NCBI GenBank assembly: GCA_964405465.1
Contig: CAYONZ010000015.1
Span: forward strand, 1 to 64,000
DNA: 64,000 bases
Source: CAYONZ01 sp964405465
GTDB taxonomy: Bacteria; Bdellovibrionota; Bdellovibrionia; Bdellovibrionales; JAMPXM01
Reading direction: 5' to 3'
Below are positions 63,200 to 64,000 of this stretch, piece by piece. The notes under the pieces are model-generated. The model was given only the letters and a program-made list of their open reading frames with translations, did not search any database and had not been told where the DNA came from. Numbering within the stretch: position 1 is the stretch's first letter; every line of letters begins with the position of its first letter. A program made the translations under genes and the position numbers.

Positions 63200-63254
63200 C
63201 AGTGCACCCTTGAAGCTAGCTCGACTAAGTCGCCGATTCCGCTCAGACATTGAT

Positions 63255-63605
63255 CTAATAATTCGATTTCTTTTCTGGAGCGGTGGCAACTTTGGCCTTC
63301 TTCATCATTTTTGCGCATTCTTCTTTTTTCATTGTCTCTTCGCATTTACCCATCGCCTCATGATCACAAACCTTTGCATCTTTGTGCATTTTCTTGCATT
63401 CGTGCATCATCGCCATCATTTGATCAGTGTCCATCATGTGCCCCATCATATCAGATTTCATCTGACCGTTAGGAGACCCTTTCGAAACGGTTTCTTGGGA
63501 TTGCGCCTGTGCGGCCGGTGCCTCTCCTTCAGCTTGAGAAGCTCTAACCAAGACAAAAATGGTTAACATGAAAACCGACATAATGAACATCCAATTCATT
63601 TTCAT
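63255..63605 (-). CDS. small exported Met/His/Cys-rich protein
   Basis: 116 residues with a signal peptide (MNWMFIMSVFMLTIFVLVRASQAEG). The mature half is rich in Met, His, Cys and Lys: DMMGHMMDTDQMMAMMHECKK, then VCDHEAMGKCEETMKKEECAKMM. This is a typical soft-metal (copper-like) ligand set, so a periplasmic metal-binding role is likely. AAGGAG lies upstream of ATG 63605. It is divergent from the YgaP-like gene. Confidence 0.7.
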   Translation of the reverse strand: MKMNWMFIMSVFMLTIFVLVRASQAEGEAPAAQAQSQETVSKGSPNGQMKSDMMGHMMDTDQMMAMMHECKKMHKDAKVCDHEAMGKCEETMKKEECAKMMKKAKVATAPEKKSNY

Positions 63606-63852
63606 ACAAACTCCTTTTATTTCTTCAGTTCATCTGAAGACCGAAATGTAATTTCATATCGAAGACTAAGTATTGCGAACCCCATACTCAAAACAATAAA
63701 TCTTGACATCCTCTTGGCATTTGCACGATTCACTCCGACTCTTCCTTCGCATCTGCAAATTTGTCCGGAGATTCTCAAATTGAGAATCTTTGAATCCTTT
63801 TGCGGGTTGCTGACTCTAATAGAAAACGTTCATTAACCAAAAAGGAAACAAT
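63606..63852. other. divergent intergenic region with a palindrome
   Basis: 247 bases between two divergent genes, AT-rich, with a 21-base palindrome at 63769-63789. No decamer copy. Confidence 0.6.
63769..63789. promoter_or_regulatory. 21-base palindrome, likely operator
   Basis: Arms AGATTCTCAA and TTGAGAATCT around a central A. It lies 63 bases before the ATG at 63853 and upstream of the divergent metal-protein gene, so it could control one or both. Confidence 0.55.
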
Positions 63853-64000
63853 ATGTTTTATATAAAGAATCTACCGACCGGAGAGCGCGTCGCTCGTGTG
63901 ACTATTTCAATCCTCGCGGCCATAGCGGGAGCCGCACAGTTTGGGCTGGGTATGTACGGGCTGATGATCATCGCTTCTTCTGCGATGTTCGCTGTTACAG
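63853..64000 (+). CDS. YgaP-like (DUF2892) membrane protein, 5' part
   Basis: The first ~49 codons (MFYIKNLPTGERVARVTISI, then a hydrophobic run LAAIAGAAQFGLGMYGLMIIASSAMFAV) run off the right edge. N-terminal residues N.PTGERVARV and the glycine-rich spans resemble the DUF2892 inner-membrane domain (YgaP C-terminal part). AAAAAGGAAACA precedes the ATG. A metal-protein gene is divergent. Confidence 0.65.
   Translation, partial: MFYIKNLPTGERVARVTISILAAIAGAAQFGLGMYGLMIIASSAMFAVT

Noticed and set aside
1..64000. CRISPR arrays, rRNA genes, complete insertion sequences, prophage
   Set aside because: No regular spacer-repeat array, no rRNA-like block and no transposase with terminal repeats. The RAYT gene has no flanking inverted repeats.

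Overview
This window is a dense stretch of bacterial chromosome, about 60 protein genes and one tRNA. It looks like a flagellated, diderm, menaquinone-using bacterium, and gene style and content suggest Bdellovibrionota or a related former deltaproteobacterial lineage. That placement is inference: there is no rRNA in the window. No CRISPR array, prophage or complete insertion sequence was seen.

Layout. 1-4.4 kb (mostly minus): a truncated membrane protein, an alpha/beta hydrolase, a poly(A) polymerase/CCA-transferase family gene, a beta-propeller lipoprotein and a small secreted protein. 4.4-7.45 kb: two flagellin genes with a good sigma-28 type promoter before the first, and a 26-residue single-span membrane peptide between the second flagellin and its terminator. 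7.5-10.1 kb: an HTH regulator, an unknown protein, and a haem-oxygenase-fold protein paired with an acyltransferase-like protein. 10.3-15.7 kb: menaquinone and aromatic genes (menF-menD-menH leftward; DAHP synthase and ubiE/menG rightward). 15.8-23.3 kb: a helical/wHTH regulator, an O-methyltransferase, and the coupled operon aroB - aroKDE - stand-alone adenylation enzyme, in which shikimate kinase, type I dehydroquinase and shikimate dehydrogenase are one 615-residue polypeptide. 23.4-34.0 kb: a peptide ABC transporter, ung, an HPF-like protein, ohr behind an OhrR-type palindrome, a NIF3-like protein, a UbiB-family kinase and RNase R. 34.07 kb: tRNA-Leu(CAG). 34.5-46.3 kb: accessory-looking genes (GNAT-Nudix fusion, methyltransferase/MFS pair, a RAYT transposase, a thiamine-type ABC transporter, nth, a GNAT, a lipoprotein). 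46.4-58.2 kb: elbB, ddl, a crotonase, a pseudo-receiver/PilZ protein, nadE, a secreted unknown, and menB-menA-menC-menE. 58.2-64 kb: a large exported protein, two Cys/His proteins (one clearly papain-like), a Met/His/Cys-rich small exported protein and the start of a YgaP-like membrane protein.

Pathways. aroB, aroKDE and the DAHP synthase lead towards chorismate; menF, D, H, C, E, B, A and ubiE/menG take chorismate to menaquinone. Apart from EPSP synthase, chorismate synthase and the DHNA-CoA thioesterase, nearly the whole route is here, split into blocks about 40 kb apart.

Most unusual signal. A 10-base word, GGGGACGGAG (or CTCCGTCCCC), occurs at least 30 times counting four one-mismatch forms, where about 0.1 exact copy is expected by chance. 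All but three copies lie between 33.4 and 54.1 kb, around a REP-associated tyrosine transposase gene (38.9 kb) whose 5' end carries the word. Inverted pairs make hairpins, one of them inside the RNase R coding sequence. Single copies sit inside genes in all reading frames without breaking them, and several encode residues that are conserved in the family (NadE, MenB, ThiB, ThiQ). The word therefore behaves partly like a REP element and partly like an uptake-type sequence that spreads by substitution or conversion.
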